A stretch of DNA of 64,000 nt, from positions 992,001 to 1,056,000 of the forward strand of contig NZ_AP027764.1 of assembly GCF_036503815.1 (NCBI RefSeq), in the 5' to 3' direction. The notes under the pieces are model-generated. The model worked only from the letters and a program-made list of their open reading frames with translations, did no database searches and was not told where the DNA came from. A program made the position numbers and the translations under genes. Origin of the DNA: Escherichia coli (lineage in GTDB: Bacteria > Pseudomonadota > Gammaproteobacteria > Enterobacterales > Enterobacteriaceae). Below, one piece after another: positions 28,002-38,252 of this stretch (its first letter is position 1; each line of letters starts with the position of its first letter).

Positions 28002-28158
28002 AAACGGCTATCCACCCCTTCCTCTGTTTATAACTCTGCACATAACTGTGAGTTATTCAATTGTTATTAGTGTGTAATGCCCTGCAGAGAGTGGTTTACC
28101 GTCTTCATGGAGTATGAAACAATCATTCGTATATAAAGCTTTATTTTGAGGTAGTCCG

Positions 28159-28689
28159 GTGATTGATGACGATGGCTACCGCCCAAACGTAGGTATCGTG
28201 ATTTGTAATCGCCAGGGGCAGGTAATGTGGGCCCGGCGATTTGGTCAGCACTCCTGGCAATTTCCGCAAGGCGGAATTAACCCAGGAGAATCCGCAGAAC
28301 AGGCGATGTACCGTGAATTGTTTGAAGAAGTAGGATTAAGCCGCAAAGACGTTCGAATCCTTGCTTCAACGCGTAACTGGTTGCGCTACAAATTACCGAA
28401 ACGTTTGGTGCGTTGGGACACGAAGCCGGTTTGTATCGGCCAAAAACAAAAATGGTTTCTCTTGCAGCTGGTGAGCGGCGATGCAGAAATCAATATGCAA
28501 ACCAGCAGTACACCAGAGTTTGATGGCTGGAGATGGGTAAGTTACTGGTATCCGGTCAGACAGGTGGTGTCATTTAAACGTGATGTCTACCGTAGGGTAA
28601 TGAAAGAGTTCGCGAGTGTTGTGATGGCGCTGCAGGATAATACGCCAAAACCACAAAACGCATCTGCTTATCGACGTAAAAGAGGTTAA
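28159..28689 (+). CDS. rppH: RppH, RNA pyrophosphohydrolase (Nudix)
   Basis: 176 residues, GTG start (GTG ATT GAT GAC), preceded by GAGGTAG. The Nudix box G-x5-E-x7-REUxEExGU is complete: GGINPGESAEQAMYRELFEE (residues 38-57), then VGL. It removes pyrophosphate from 5'-triphosphate RNAs, starting RNase E-dependent decay. It is followed 12 bp later by ptsP, with which it is co-transcribed. Confidence 0.97.
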   Translation: MIDDDGYRPNVGIVICNRQGQVMWARRFGQHSWQFPQGGINPGESAEQAMYRELFEEVGLSRKDVRILASTRNWLRYKLPKRLVRWDTKPVCIGQKQKWFLLQLVSGDAEINMQTSSTPEFDGWRWVSYWYPVRQVVSFKRDVYRRVMKEFASVVMALQDNTPKPQNASAYRRKRG

Positions 28690-28701
28690 GTCACGCCAAT
28701 T

Positions 28702-30948
28702 ATGCTCACTCGCCTGCGCGAAATAGTCGAAAAGGTAGCCAGCGCACCACGCCTGAATGAGGCGTTAAATATTCTGGTTACCGACATCTGTCTTGCGATG
28801 GATACCGAGGTCTGTTCGGTCTACCTGGCCGATCATGACCGACGTTGTTACTACCTGATGGCGACCCGGGGGCTGAAAAAACCACGCGGTCGCACTGTAA
28901 CGCTTGCGTTTGATGAAGGGATCGTCGGCCTGGTTGGCAGGCTGGCGGAACCGATAAACCTTGCAGATGCGCAAAAGCACCCCAGCTTCAAATACATCCC
29001 CTCCGTAAAAGAAGAACGTTTCCGCGCGTTTTTAGGCGTACCAATTATTCAACGTCGCCAGTTGCTTGGTGTACTGGTGGTACAGCAACGAGAGTTGCGC
29101 CAGTATGACGAAAGTGAAGAATCCTTCCTGGTGACGCTTGCCACCCAGATGGCAGCGATTCTTTCTCAGTCGCAGTTGACTGCCTTGTTTGGGCAATATC
29201 GCCAGACGCGAATCCGTGCATTACCGGCAGCGCCTGGTGTGGCGATTGCCGAAGGCTGGCAGGATGCCACGTTACCTTTAATGGAACAGGTGTATCAGGC
29301 ATCAACGCTGGATCCGGCTCTGGAACGCGAACGACTGACCGGGGCGCTGGAAGAAGCGGCAAACGAGTTTCGCCGCTACAGCAAACGCTTTGCCGCCGGT
29401 GCACAAAAAGAAACGGCGGCTATTTTCGATCTTTACTCGCACCTGCTTTCGGACACCCGGCTGCGTCGCGAATTGTTTGCCGAGGTTGATAAAGGCTCGG
29501 TGGTAGAGTGGGCGGTAAAAACGGTCATTGAAAAATTTGCCGAACAGTTTGCCGCGCTAAGCGATAACTATCTCAAAGAGCGGGCTGGCGATTTACGTGC
29601 GCTGGGTCAGCGATTGCTGTTTCATCTTGATGACGCTAATCAAGGGCCGAACGCCTGGCCGGAACGTTTTATTCTGGTGGCAGATGAACTGTCAGCGACA
29701 ACGCTTGCTGAGCTGCCCCAGGATCGCTTAGTCGGTGTTGTCGTGCGAGATGGCGCAGCCAACTCCCATGCTGCGATCATGGTACGTGCGCTGGGGATCC
29801 CTACCGTAATGGGCGCGGATATTCAGCCTTCGGTACTGCATCGTCGGACGCTGATCGTCGATGGTTATCGCGGTGAATTGCTGGTCGATCCGGAGCCGGT
29901 ACTGCTGCAAGAATATCAGCGGCTAATTAGTGAAGAGATCGAGCTTAGCCGTCTGGCGGAAGATGACGTCAATTTACCCGCCCAGTTAAAAAGTGGCGAA
30001 CGCATTAAAGTCATGCTCAATGCCGGTTTAAGCCCGGAACATGAACAAAAACTGGGCAGCCGTATTGATGGCATAGGACTTTATCGCACTGAAATCCCAT
30101 TCATGCTGCAAAGTGGTTTTCCATCGGAAGAAGAACAGGTGGCGCAGTATCAGGGGATGCTGCAAATGTTTAATGATAAACCCGTCACCTTGCGTACGCT
30201 GGATGTCGGAGCAGATAAGCAGCTGCCTTACATGCCGATCAGCGAAGAGAATCCATGCCTGGGTTGGCGTGGGATTCGCATTACGCTCGATCAGCCGGAG
30301 ATCTTCTTGATTCAGGTGCGGGCGATGCTGCGTGCTAATGCCGCTACGGGCAACCTGAATATTCTGTTGCCGATGGTCACCAGCCTCGATGAAGTTGACG
30401 AAGCACGCCGCCTGATTGAACGTGCCGGACGTGAAGTCGAGGAGATGATCGGTTACGAAATTCCCAAACCACGTATCGGCATCATGCTTGAAGTGCCGTC
30501 AATGGTATTTATGCTGCCGCATCTGGCAAAGCGGATCGATTTTATCTCTGTTGGCACCAACGATCTGACTCAATACATCCTGGCCGTTGATCGCAACAAT
30601 ACCCGGGTGGCGAACATTTATGACAGTCTTCATCCTGCAATGTTACGAGCTCTGGCGATGATCGCTCGGGAAGCGGAAATACATGGTATCGATCTCCGTT
30701 TGTGCGGTGAAATGGCGGGCGATCCCATGTGCGTGGCAATCCTCATTGGGCTTGGGTATCGCCATCTGTCTATGAACGGACGTTCTGTAGCGCGCGTAAA
30801 ATACCTGCTGCGGCGCATTGATTATGCCGAAGCAGAAAATCTTGCGCAGCGTAGTCTGGAAGCGCAACTGGCGACCGAAGTTCGCCATCAGGTTGCAGCC
30901 TTTATGGAGCGTCGCGGCATGGGCGGGTTGATTCGCGGAGGGTTATAG
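28702..30948 (+). CDS. ptsP: PtsP, enzyme I-Ntr of the nitrogen PTS
   Basis: 748 residues. An N-terminal GAF sensor (about 1-160) is followed by an enzyme I module: the phosphohistidine region GAANSHAAIMVRALGIPTVM (His near 356) and the PEP-binding barrel with GIGLYRTEI, ending in LCGEMAGDP. It autophosphorylates with PEP and passes phosphate to NPr and EIIA-Ntr, controlling K+ transport and stress responses. The GAF domain senses glutamine and 2-oxoglutarate. Confidence 0.97.
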   Translation: MLTRLREIVEKVASAPRLNEALNILVTDICLAMDTEVCSVYLADHDRRCYYLMATRGLKKPRGRTVTLAFDEGIVGLVGRLAEPINLADAQKHPSFKYIPSVKEERFRAFLGVPIIQRRQLLGVLVVQQRELRQYDESEESFLVTLATQMAAILSQSQLTALFGQYRQTRIRALPAAPGVAIAEGWQDATLPLMEQVYQASTLDPALERERLTGALEEAANEFRRYSKRFAAGAQKETAAIFDLYSHLLSDTRLRRELFAEVDKGSVVEWAVKTVIEKFAEQFAALSDNYLKERAGDLRALGQRLLFHLDDANQGPNAWPERFILVADELSATTLAELPQDRLVGVVVRDGAANSHAAIMVRALGIPTVMGADIQPSVLHRRTLIVDGYRGELLVDPEPVLLQEYQRLISEEIELSRLAEDDVNLPAQLKSGERIKVMLNAGLSPEHEQKLGSRIDGIGLYRTEIPFMLQSGFPSEEEQVAQYQGMLQMFNDKPVTLRTLDVGADKQLPYMPISEENPCLGWRGIRITLDQPEIFLIQVRAMLRANAATGNLNILLPMVTSLDEVDEARRLIERAGREVEEMIGYEIPKPRIGIMLEVPSMVFMLPHLAKRIDFISVGTNDLTQYILAVDRNNTRVANIYDSLHPAMLRALAMIAREAEIHGIDLRLCGEMAGDPMCVAILIGLGYRHLSMNGRSVARVKYLLRRIDYAEAENLAQRSLEAQLATEVRHQVAAFMERRGMGGLIRGGL

Positions 30949-31098
30949 CGCGGATCATATACATATCTTTTAACGGTATCCGGCAACCAGCCTGGTCCCC
31001 TTGTGCTATTATTCGCACCTTTGGAGCGCCTGAAACCTGCGGCGCGCATTTCAATCGCTGTTCTCTTTCAGCGAAATAACAAGAACTTGTGGTGACAG

Positions 31099-31974
31099 AT
31101 GACCAGTAGCTATCTGCATTTTCCGGAGTTTGATCCGGTCATTTTCTCAATAGGACCCGTGGCGCTTCACTGGTACGGCCTGATGTATCTGGTGGGTTTC
31201 ATTTTTGCAATGTGGCTGGCAACACGTCGGGCGAATCGTCCGGGCAGCGGCTGGACCAAAAATGAAGTTGAAAACTTACTCTATGCGGGCTTCCTCGGCG
31301 TCTTCCTCGGTGGACGTATTGGTTATGTTCTGTTCTACAACTTCCCGCAGTTTATGGCCGATCCGCTGTATCTTTTCCGTGTCTGGGACGGCGGCATGTC
31401 CTTCCACGGCGGCCTGATTGGCGTTATCGTGGTGATGATTATCTTCGCCCGCCGTACTAAACGTTCCTTCTTCCAGGTTTCTGATTTTATCGCACCACTC
31501 ATTCCGTTTGGTCTTGGTGCCGGGCGTCTGGGCAACTTTATTAACGGTGAATTGTGGGGCCGCGTTGACCCGAACTTCCCGTTTGCCATGCTGTTCCCCG
31601 GCTCCCGTACAGAAGATATTTTGCTGCTGCAAACCAACCCGCAGTGGCAATCCATTTTCGACACTTACGGTGTGCTGCCGCGCCACCCATCACAGCTTTA
31701 CGAGCTGCTGCTGGAAGGTGTGGTGCTGTTTATTATCCTCAACCTGTATATTCGTAAACCGCGCCCAATGGGAGCTGTCTCAGGTTTGTTCCTGATTGGC
31801 TACGGCGCGTTTCGCATCATTGTTGAGTTTTTCCGCCAGCCCGACGCGCAGTTTACCGGTGCCTGGGTGCAGTACATCAGCATGGGACAAATTCTTTCCA
31901 TCCCGATGATTGTCGCGGGTGTGATCATGATGGTCTGGGCATATCGTCGCAGCCCACAGCAACACGTTTCCTGA
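31099..31974 (+). CDS. lgt: Lgt, prolipoprotein diacylglyceryl transferase
   Basis: 291 residues, seven membrane helices. It transfers diacylglycerol from phosphatidylglycerol to the lipobox Cys of prolipoproteins. Essential residues are present: His103 (SFHGG), Arg143 in [16 protein letters not shown] (the Lgt signature) and Tyr26 near the N-terminus. Six bases separate its stop from thyA, whose ribosome site (AGGA) overlaps the lgt end. Clients in this window include YgdR, YgdI and MltA. Confidence 0.97.
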
Positions 31975-31980
31975 GGAACC

Positions 31981-32775
31981 ATGAAACAGTATTTAGAACT
32001 GATGCAAAAAGTGCTCGACGAAGGCACACAGAAAAACGACCGTACCGGAACCGGAACGCTTTCCATTTTTGGTCATCAGATGCGTTTTAACCTGCAGGAT
32101 GGATTCCCGCTGGTGACAACCAAACGTTGCCACCTGCGTTCCATCATCCACGAACTGCTGTGGTTCCTGCAGGGCGATACTAACATTGCTTATCTACACG
32201 AAAACAATGTCACCATCTGGGACGAATGGGCCGATGAAAATGGCGACCTCGGTCCGGTGTATGGTAAACAGTGGCGTGCCTGGCCAACGCCAGATGGTCG
32301 TCATATTGACCAGATCACTACGGTACTGAACCAGCTGAAAAACGACCCGGATTCCCGCCGCATTATTGTTTCAGCGTGGAACGTTGGTGAACTGGATAAA
32401 ATGGCGCTGGCACCGTGCCATGCATTCTTCCAGTTCTATGTGGCAGACGGCAAACTCTCTTGCCAGCTTTATCAGCGCTCCTGTGACGTCTTCCTCGGCC
32501 TGCCGTTCAACATTGCCAGCTACGCGTTACTGGTGCATATGATGGCGCAGCAGTGCGATCTGGAAGTGGGTGATTTTGTCTGGACCGGTGGCGACACGCA
32601 CCTGTACAGCAACCATATGGATCAAACCCATTTGCAATTAAGCCGTGAACCGCGCCCGCTGCCGAAGCTGATTATCAAACGTAAACCTGAATCCATCTTC
32701 GACTACCGTTTCGAAGACTTTGAGATTGAAGGCTACGATCCGCATCCGGGCATTAAAGCGCCGGTGGCTATCTAA
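31981..32775 (+). CDS. thyA: ThyA, thymidylate synthase
   Basis: 264 residues. The catalytic nucleophile is Cys146 (ALAPCHAFFQ). The folate- and dUMP-binding residues (RTGTGT loop at 22-27, QRSCD, C-terminal PVAI) are intact. It methylates dUMP to dTMP with methylene-tetrahydrofolate. It is translationally close to lgt and followed by a strong terminator. Confidence 0.98.
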   Translation: MKQYLELMQKVLDEGTQKNDRTGTGTLSIFGHQMRFNLQDGFPLVTTKRCHLRSIIHELLWFLQGDTNIAYLHENNVTIWDEWADENGDLGPVYGKQWRAWPTPDGRHIDQITTVLNQLKNDPDSRRIIVSAWNVGELDKMALAPCHAFFQFYVADGKLSCQLYQRSCDVFLGLPFNIASYALLVHMMAQQCDLEVGDFVWTGGDTHLYSNHMDQTHLQLSREPRPLPKLIIKRKPESIFDYRFEDFEIEGYDPHPGIKAPVAI

Positions 32776-32796
32776 TTACGAAACATCCTGCCAGAG

Positions 32797-32824
32797 CCGA
32801 CGCCAGTGTGCGTCGGTTTTTTTT
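32797..32824 (+). terminator. thyA terminator
   Basis: Stem ccgacgc / gcgtcgg with a 6-nt loop followed by eight T. Confidence 0.9.
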
Positions 32825-32959
32825 ACCCTCCGTTAAATTCTTCGCGACGCCTTCCCGAAATTTTGCAACCTCCTGCAACGGCGTAAATAGTCCGGAAGAT
32901 GCGCCGAAGAAATAGAAACTGGCCCTCGTCTTTTTTTCTCCTCGCTCCATACTGCCGGC

Positions 32960-33430
32960 ATGAAAACACAACGTGGTTATACGCTGATTGAAACGCTGGT
33001 CGCGATGCTGATTCTGGTCATGCTAAGCGCAAGTGGACTCTATGGCTGGCAATACTGGCAGCAGTCGCAACGGCTATGGCAAACCGCCAGCCAGGCGCGG
33101 GACTATTTGCTCTATTTACGTGAAGATGCCAACTGGCATAACCGCGACCACAGTATCAGCGTTATCAGGGAGGGGGCGTTATGGTGCCTTGTGAGTTCCG
33201 CGGCTGGGGCCAATACCTGTCATGGCAGTTCACCATTGGTCTTTGTGCCACGCTGGCCCGAAGTCGAAATGAGCGACCTGACACCTTCGCTTGCTTTCTT
33301 TGGCCTGCGCAATACCGCATGGGCCGGGCATATTCGCTTTAAAAACTCAACGGGCGAGTGGTGGCTGGTGGTTTCGCCGTGGGGAAGACTCCGGCTTTGT
33401 CAGCAAGGAGAAACAGAAGCATGCCTGTAA
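32960..33430 (+). CDS. ppdA: PpdA, prepilin-peptidase-dependent protein (GspH-like)
   Basis: 156 residues. A type IV prepilin leader with the cleavage site RG|YTLIE (Gly6/Tyr7, Glu5 of the mature protein) is followed by a hydrophobic helix LVAMLILVMLSASGLYGWQY. The C-terminal part is a minor-pseudopilin globular domain with two Cys near its end. It is the first gene of ppdA-ppdB-ygdB-ppdC, which overlap successively and end just before recC. Its end overlaps the ppdB start by 10 bp. Confidence 0.93.
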   Translation: MKTQRGYTLIETLVAMLILVMLSASGLYGWQYWQQSQRLWQTASQARDYLLYLREDANWHNRDHSISVIREGALWCLVSSAAGANTCHGSSPLVFVPRWPEVEMSDLTPSLAFFGLRNTAWAGHIRFKNSTGEWWLVVSPWGRLRLCQQGETEACL

Positions 33431-33984
33431 AAGAGCTAGGTTTTTCTCTTCTGGAAGTGTTGATTGCTATGGCGATCAGTAGCGTATTGTTGCTGGGGGC
33501 AGCACGCTTTCTGCCTGCGTTACAGCGTGAAAGTTTAACGAGCACCCGTAAGCTGGCGCTGGAAGATGAAATCTGGCTGCGGGTCTTTACCGTCGCGAAG
33601 CATCTCCAGAGGGCGGGTTATTGTCATGGCAGCTGTACCGGCGAAGGGCTGGAAATTGTCGGACAGGGGGACTGTATCATTGTGCAGTGGGATGCGAACA
33701 GTAACGGTATCTGGGATCGCGAACCGGTAAAAGAGTCCGACCAGATTGGATTTCGTCTGAAGGAGCATGTGCTGGAAACGCTACGCGGTGCGACATCCTG
33801 TGAAGGTAAGGGCTGGGATAAAGTCACTAATCCGGATGCCATCATTATCGACACTTTTCAGGTTACCCGACAGGATGTCAGCGGTTTCTCGCCGGTGTTG
33901 ACGGTTAATATGCATGCTGCCAGTAAGTCTGAACCGCAAACCGTAGTGGATGCCAGCTATAGCGTGACAGGATTCAACCTGTGA
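33421..33984 (+). CDS. ppdB: PpdB, prepilin-peptidase-dependent protein (GspJ/PilW-like)
   Basis: 187 residues from the ATG at 33421; the frame is open back to 33358, but the prepilin leader MPVKELG|FSLLEVLIAMAI fixes the start. It has a canonical cleavage Gly, Phe1 and Glu5. The globular domain contains DANSNGIWDREPV, like a Ca-binding loop of PilW/GspJ-like minor pilins. Its stop overlaps the ygdB GTG start (GTGA). Confidence 0.92.
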   Translation: MPVKELGFSLLEVLIAMAISSVLLLGAARFLPALQRESLTSTRKLALEDEIWLRVFTVAKHLQRAGYCHGSCTGEGLEIVGQGDCIIVQWDANSNGIWDREPVKESDQIGFRLKEHVLETLRGATSCEGKGWDKVTNPDAIIIDTFQVTRQDVSGFSPVLTVNMHAASKSEPQTVVDASYSVTGFNL

Positions 33985-34388
33985 ACCGCGAAAAGGGTGT
34001 TTCGTCACTGGCTCTGGTCCTTATGCTGCTGATTTTGGGTAGCTTGCTATTGCAAGGAATGAGTCAGCAGGATCGCAGTTTTGCCTCTCGCGTGAGCATG
34101 GAAAGTCAGTCATTGCGCCGCCAGGCCATCGTTCAGTCGACGCTGGAGTGGGGAAAAATGCACTCCTGGCAGACGCAGCCCGCAGTTCAGTGCTTACTGT
34201 ACGCAGCCACCGGTGCCCGGGTTTGTCTGCGTTTATTGGCAGATAATGAAGCCTTATTGATTGCCGGTTATGAAGGCGTTTCGTTGTGGCGAACAGGCGA
34301 AGTCATCGATGGAAACATTGTTTTTTCGCCACGCGGCTGGAGCGATTTTTGTCCGCTGAAAGAGAGGGCGTTATGTCAACTTCCCTGA
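33981..34388 (+). CDS. ygdB: YgdB, GspK/PilX-like minor pseudopilin
   Basis: 135 residues, GTG start overlapping the ppdB stop by 4 bp. The leader NREKG|VSSLALVLMLLILGS has the cleavage Gly and hydrophobic helix but lacks Glu at mature position 5, as in GspK and PilX. Those subunits cap the pseudopilus tip. It would complete a tip complex with PpdA, PpdB and PpdC. Confidence 0.88.
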   Translation: MNREKGVSSLALVLMLLILGSLLLQGMSQQDRSFASRVSMESQSLRRQAIVQSTLEWGKMHSWQTQPAVQCLLYAATGARVCLRLLADNEALLIAGYEGVSLWRTGEVIDGNIVFSPRGWSDFCPLKERALCQLP

Positions 34389-34696
34389 AGAATCAACAAG
34401 GCTTTAGCCTGCCGGAGGTAATGTTGGCGATGGTGTTGATGGTGATGATTGTCACTGCGTTATCGGGTTTCAAGCGAACATTAATGAACAGTCTTGCCAG
34501 CAGAAACCAGTACCAACAGCTCTGGCGGCATGGCTGGCAGCAAACGCAACTGCGTGCGATTTCGCCACCTGCCAACTGGCAGGTCAACCGAATGCAGACA
34601 TCGCAGGCGGGATGTGTCAGCATCAGCGTTACGCTAGTTTCACCCGGGGGCAGAGAAGGCGAGATGACCCGCCTGCATTGCCCGAATCGTCAGTAG
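34373..34696 (+). CDS. ppdC: PpdC, prepilin-peptidase-dependent protein (GspI-like)
   Basis: 107 residues from the ATG at 34373, overlapping the ygdB end by 16 bp. The leader MSTSLKNQQG|FSLPEVMLAM has the cleavage Gly, Phe1 and Glu5, followed by a hydrophobic helix. The short globular part fits a GspI/PilV-like subunit. The frame is open to 34286, but the leader fixes the start. Followed 12 bp later by recC. Confidence 0.92.
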   Translation: MSTSLKNQQGFSLPEVMLAMVLMVMIVTALSGFKRTLMNSLASRNQYQQLWRHGWQQTQLRAISPPANWQVNRMQTSQAGCVSISVTLVSPGGREGEMTRLHCPNRQ

Positions 34697-34708
34697 TCAG
34701 GAGCCGCT

Positions 34709-37700
34709 ATGTTAAGGGTCTACCATTCCAATCGTCTGGACGTGCTGGAAGCGTTGATGGAGTTTATTGTCGAACGCGAACGGCTGGACGATCCTTTCGA
34801 ACCAGAGATGATTCTGGTGCAAAGTACCGGTATGGCGCAGTGGCTGCAAATGACCCTGTCGCAAAAGTTTGGTATTGCGGCAAACATTGATTTTCCGCTG
34901 CCAGCGAGCTTTATCTGGGATATGTTCGTCCGGGTGTTACCGGAGATCCCCAAAGAGAGCGCCTTTAACAAACAGAGCATGAGCTGGAAACTGATGACTC
35001 TGCTGCCGCAACTGTTGGAGCGCGAAGACTTTACCCTGTTGCGGCATTATCTGACTGACGATAGCGACAAGCGAAAACTGTTCCAGCTTTCCTCAAAAGC
35101 GGCGGACCTGTTTGACCAGTATCTGGTCTATCGCCCGGACTGGCTGGCACAGTGGGAAGCCGGGAATCTGGTAGAAGGACTTGGAGAGGCGCAGGCCTGG
35201 CAAGCGCCGTTGTGGAAGGCGCTGGTGGAATATACCCATCAACTCGGGCAACCGCGCTGGCACCGCGCCAATCTCTATCAGCGCTTTATCGAAACGCTGG
35301 AGTCTGCGACGACCTGCCCGCCGGGGTTACCTTCGCGCGTCTTTATATGCGGTATTTCCGCGTTACCGCCTGTTTATCTCCAGGCGCTACAGGCGCTGGG
35401 TAAACATATTGAAATCCATCTCCTGTTTACCAACCCCTGCCGTTATTACTGGGGCGACATTAAAGATCCTGCTTATCTGGCGAAACTGCTGACTCGCCAG
35501 CGCCGACACAGTTTTGAAGATCGCGAATTACCGCTATTTCGCGACAGCGAAAATGCCGGGCAGCTCTTTAACAGCGATGGTGAACAGGATGTCGGCAACC
35601 CGCTGCTGGCCTCATGGGGCAAGCTTGGGCGCGACTACATTTATCTCCTTTCTGATCTGGAGAGCAGCCAGGAGCTGGACGCTTTTGTCGATGTGACGCC
35701 AGATAACCTGCTGCATAACATTCAGTCTGACATTCTGGAACTGGAGAACCGCGCCGTTGCGGGTGTGAACATCGAAGAGTTTTCCCGTAGCGATAACAAA
35801 CGCCCTCTTGATCCACTGGATAGCAGTATCACCTTCCACGTTTGCCATAGCCCGCAGCGTGAAGTTGAAGTTTTACACGATCGCTTGCTGGCGATGCTGG
35901 AGGAAGACCCGACACTTACTCCGCGCGACATCATCGTGATGGTGGCCGACATCGACAGCTACAGTCCGTTTATTCAGGCTGTGTTTGGTAGCGCACCTGC
36001 GGATCGTTACCTGCCTTACGCCATTTCCGACCGTCGGGCGCGGCAGTCGCATCCGGTACTTGAAGCGTTTATCAGCCTGTTATCGTTGCCAGACAGCCGA
36101 TTTGTGTCGGAAGACGTGCTGGCATTACTGGATGTGCCGGTGCTGGCGGCGCGGTTTGACATCACCGAAGAAGGGCTGCGTTATTTACGTCAGTGGGTCA
36201 ACGAGTCCGGAATTCGTTGGGGGATAGATGACGATAACGTTCGCGAGCTGGAACTCCCCGCCACCGGTCAACACACCTGGCGGTTTGGCCTGACGCGCAT
36301 GTTGTTGGGCTACGCGATGGAAAGCGCGCAGGGCGAGTGGCAATCGGTTCTACCTTATGATGAATCGAGCGGCTTAATTGCAGAACTGGTGGGGCATCTG
36401 GCTTCACTGCTAATGCAGCTAAACATCTGGCGTCGCGGGCTGGCGCAGGAGCGTCCGCTGGAAGAGTGGTTGCCGGTTTGTCGCGATATGCTCAACGCCT
36501 TCTTCCTGCCGGATGCGGAAACCGAAGCGGCGATGACGCTGATCGAACAACAATGGCAGGCGATTATCGCCGAAGGTTTAGGTGCGCAGTATGGCGACGC
36601 GGTGCCGTTGTCACTATTGCGTGATGAACTGGCACAACGTCTGGATCAGGAACGTATCAGCCAGCGTTTTCTCGCCGGGCCGGTTAACATTTGTACTCTG
36701 ATGCCAATGCGTTCCATCCCATTCAGAGTGGTGTGCCTGCTGGGAATGAACGACGGCGTTTACCCACGCCAGCTTGCGCCATTGGGCTTTGACCTGATGA
36801 GTCAGAAACCGAAGCGTGGCGACCGTAGCCGTCGCGATGACGACCGCTATCTGTTCCTGGAAGCGTTAATTTCCGCGCAGCAAAAACTCTATATCAGCTA
36901 TATCGGGCGTTCCATTCAGGATAACAGTGAACGTTTCCCGTCGGTACTGGTGCAGGAACTGATCGACTACATCGGGCAAAGCCATTATCTACCGGGCGAT
37001 GAAGCGCTCAACTGTGATGAAAGCGAGGCAAGGGTAAAAGCGCATCTTACTTGCCTCCATACCCGAATGCCGTTTGATCCGCAAAACTACCAGCCAGGCG
37101 AACGACAAAGTTATGCTCGTGAATGGCTACCTGCGGCCAGCCAGGCTGGTAAAGCACATTCTGAATTTGTTCAGCCGCTGCCGTTTACCTTACCGGAAAC
37201 CGTGCCGCTGGAAACGCTACAACGATTCTGGGCACATCCGGTGCGGGCATTTTTCCAGATGCGTTTGCAGGTGAACTTCCGTACCGAAGACAGCGAAATC
37301 CCCGACACCGAGCCATTTATTCTTGAAGGGCTTAGTCGTTATCAAATCAACCAGCAGTTATTGAATGCTCTGGTCGAGCAAGATGATGCCGATCGCTTGT
37401 TCCGTCGCTTCCGGGCGGCAGGGGATTTACCGTATGGCGCTTTTGGTGAAATTTTCTGGGAAACACAGTGTCAGGAGATGCAGCAGCTTGCCGACAGAGT
37501 CATTGCCTGTCGCCAACCGGGGCAAAGTATGGAAATTGATCTCGCCTGCAACGGTGTGCAAATAACGGGTTGGTTGCCGCAGGTGCAGCCGGATGGCCTG
37601 TTACGCTGGCGTCCCTCTTTATTAAGTGTGGCGCAGGGAATGCAACTTTGGCTGGAACACCTTGTCTACTGTGCCAGCGGTGGTAATGGTGAAAGTCGCC

Positions 37701-38077
37701 TTTTTCTACGCAAAGACGGCGAGTGGCGTTTTCCGCCGCTTGCAGCCGAACAGGCTTTACATTACCTCTCAGAACTGATTGAGGGGTATCGTGAAGGGAT
37801 GTCCACGCCGCTGCTGGTGTTACCTGAAAGTGGCGGCGCGTGGCTAAAAACCTGTTATGACGCGCAAAACGATGCCATGCTGGATGACGATTCCACGTTG
37901 CAGAAAGCCCGTACGAAATTCCTTCAGGCTTACGAAGGCAACATGATGGTGCGTGGAGAAGGTGATGATATCTGGTATCAACGGCTCTGGCGGCAATTAA
38001 CACCAGAGACAATGGAAGCCATCGTTGAACAGTCGCAACGTTTCCTGTTACCGCTGTTTCGCTTTAATCAGTCATGA
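34709..38077 (+). CDS. recC: RecC, exonuclease V gamma chain
   Basis: 1122 residues, full length. It is a RecBCD subunit with an inactivated SF1 helicase and nuclease fold that recognises Chi (GCTGGTGG) as single-stranded DNA and splits the duplex with its pin. Start MLRVYHSNRLDVLEALMEF. It is separated from recB by ptrA, the standard E. coli arrangement. No disruption is seen. Confidence 0.98.
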   Translation: MLRVYHSNRLDVLEALMEFIVERERLDDPFEPEMILVQSTGMAQWLQMTLSQKFGIAANIDFPLPASFIWDMFVRVLPEIPKESAFNKQSMSWKLMTLLPQLLEREDFTLLRHYLTDDSDKRKLFQLSSKAADLFDQYLVYRPDWLAQWEAGNLVEGLGEAQAWQAPLWKALVEYTHQLGQPRWHRANLYQRFIETLESATTCPPGLPSRVFICGISALPPVYLQALQALGKHIEIHLLFTNPCRYYWGDIKDPAYLAKLLTRQRRHSFEDRELPLFRDSENAGQLFNSDGEQDVGNPLLASWGKLGRDYIYLLSDLESSQELDAFVDVTPDNLLHNIQSDILELENRAVAGVNIEEFSRSDNKRPLDPLDSSITFHVCHSPQREVEVLHDRLLAMLEEDPTLTPRDIIVMVADIDSYSPFIQAVFGSAPADRYLPYAISDRRARQSHPVLEAFISLLSLPDSRFVSEDVLALLDVPVLAARFDITEEGLRYLRQWVNESGIRWGIDDDNVRELELPATGQHTWRFGLTRMLLGYAMESAQGEWQSVLPYDESSGLIAELVGHLASLLMQLNIWRRGLAQERPLEEWLPVCRDMLNAFFLPDAETEAAMTLIEQQWQAIIAEGLGAQYGDAVPLSLLRDELAQRLDQERISQRFLAGPVNICTLMPMRSIPFRVVCLLGMNDGVYPRQLAPLGFDLMSQKPKRGDRSRRDDDRYLFLEALISAQQKLYISYIGRSIQDNSERFPSVLVQELIDYIGQSHYLPGDEALNCDESEARVKAHLTCLHTRMPFDPQNYQPGERQSYAREWLPAASQAGKAHSEFVQPLPFTLPETVPLETLQRFWAHPVRAFFQMRLQVNFRTEDSEIPDTEPFILEGLSRYQINQQLLNALVEQDDADRLFRRFRAAGDLPYGAFGEIFWETQCQEMQQLADRVIACRQPGQSMEIDLACNGVQITGWLPQVQPDGLLRWRPSLLSVAQGMQLWLEHLVYCASGGNGESRLFLRKDGEWRFPPLAAEQALHYLSELIEGYREGMSTPLLVLPESGGAWLKTCYDAQNDAMLDDDSTLQKARTKFLQAYEGNMMVRGEGDDIWYQRLWRQLTPETMEAIVEQSQRFLLPLFRFNQS

Positions 38078-38252
38078 GTGCTGTATAAAAATTGCGCAAT
38101 TCATCTGCTTACTTTATGATGCGCACCAGTCACGGACTGATGGTTATATAGACATAGGCTGACTCGTGCAGCACAAGATTAAATTCTGCCGGATAATTTT
38201 CGTTAACGTATTGAATCTGGTTAGAAAATAAAGTTGATAATGAGGTCCGTGA

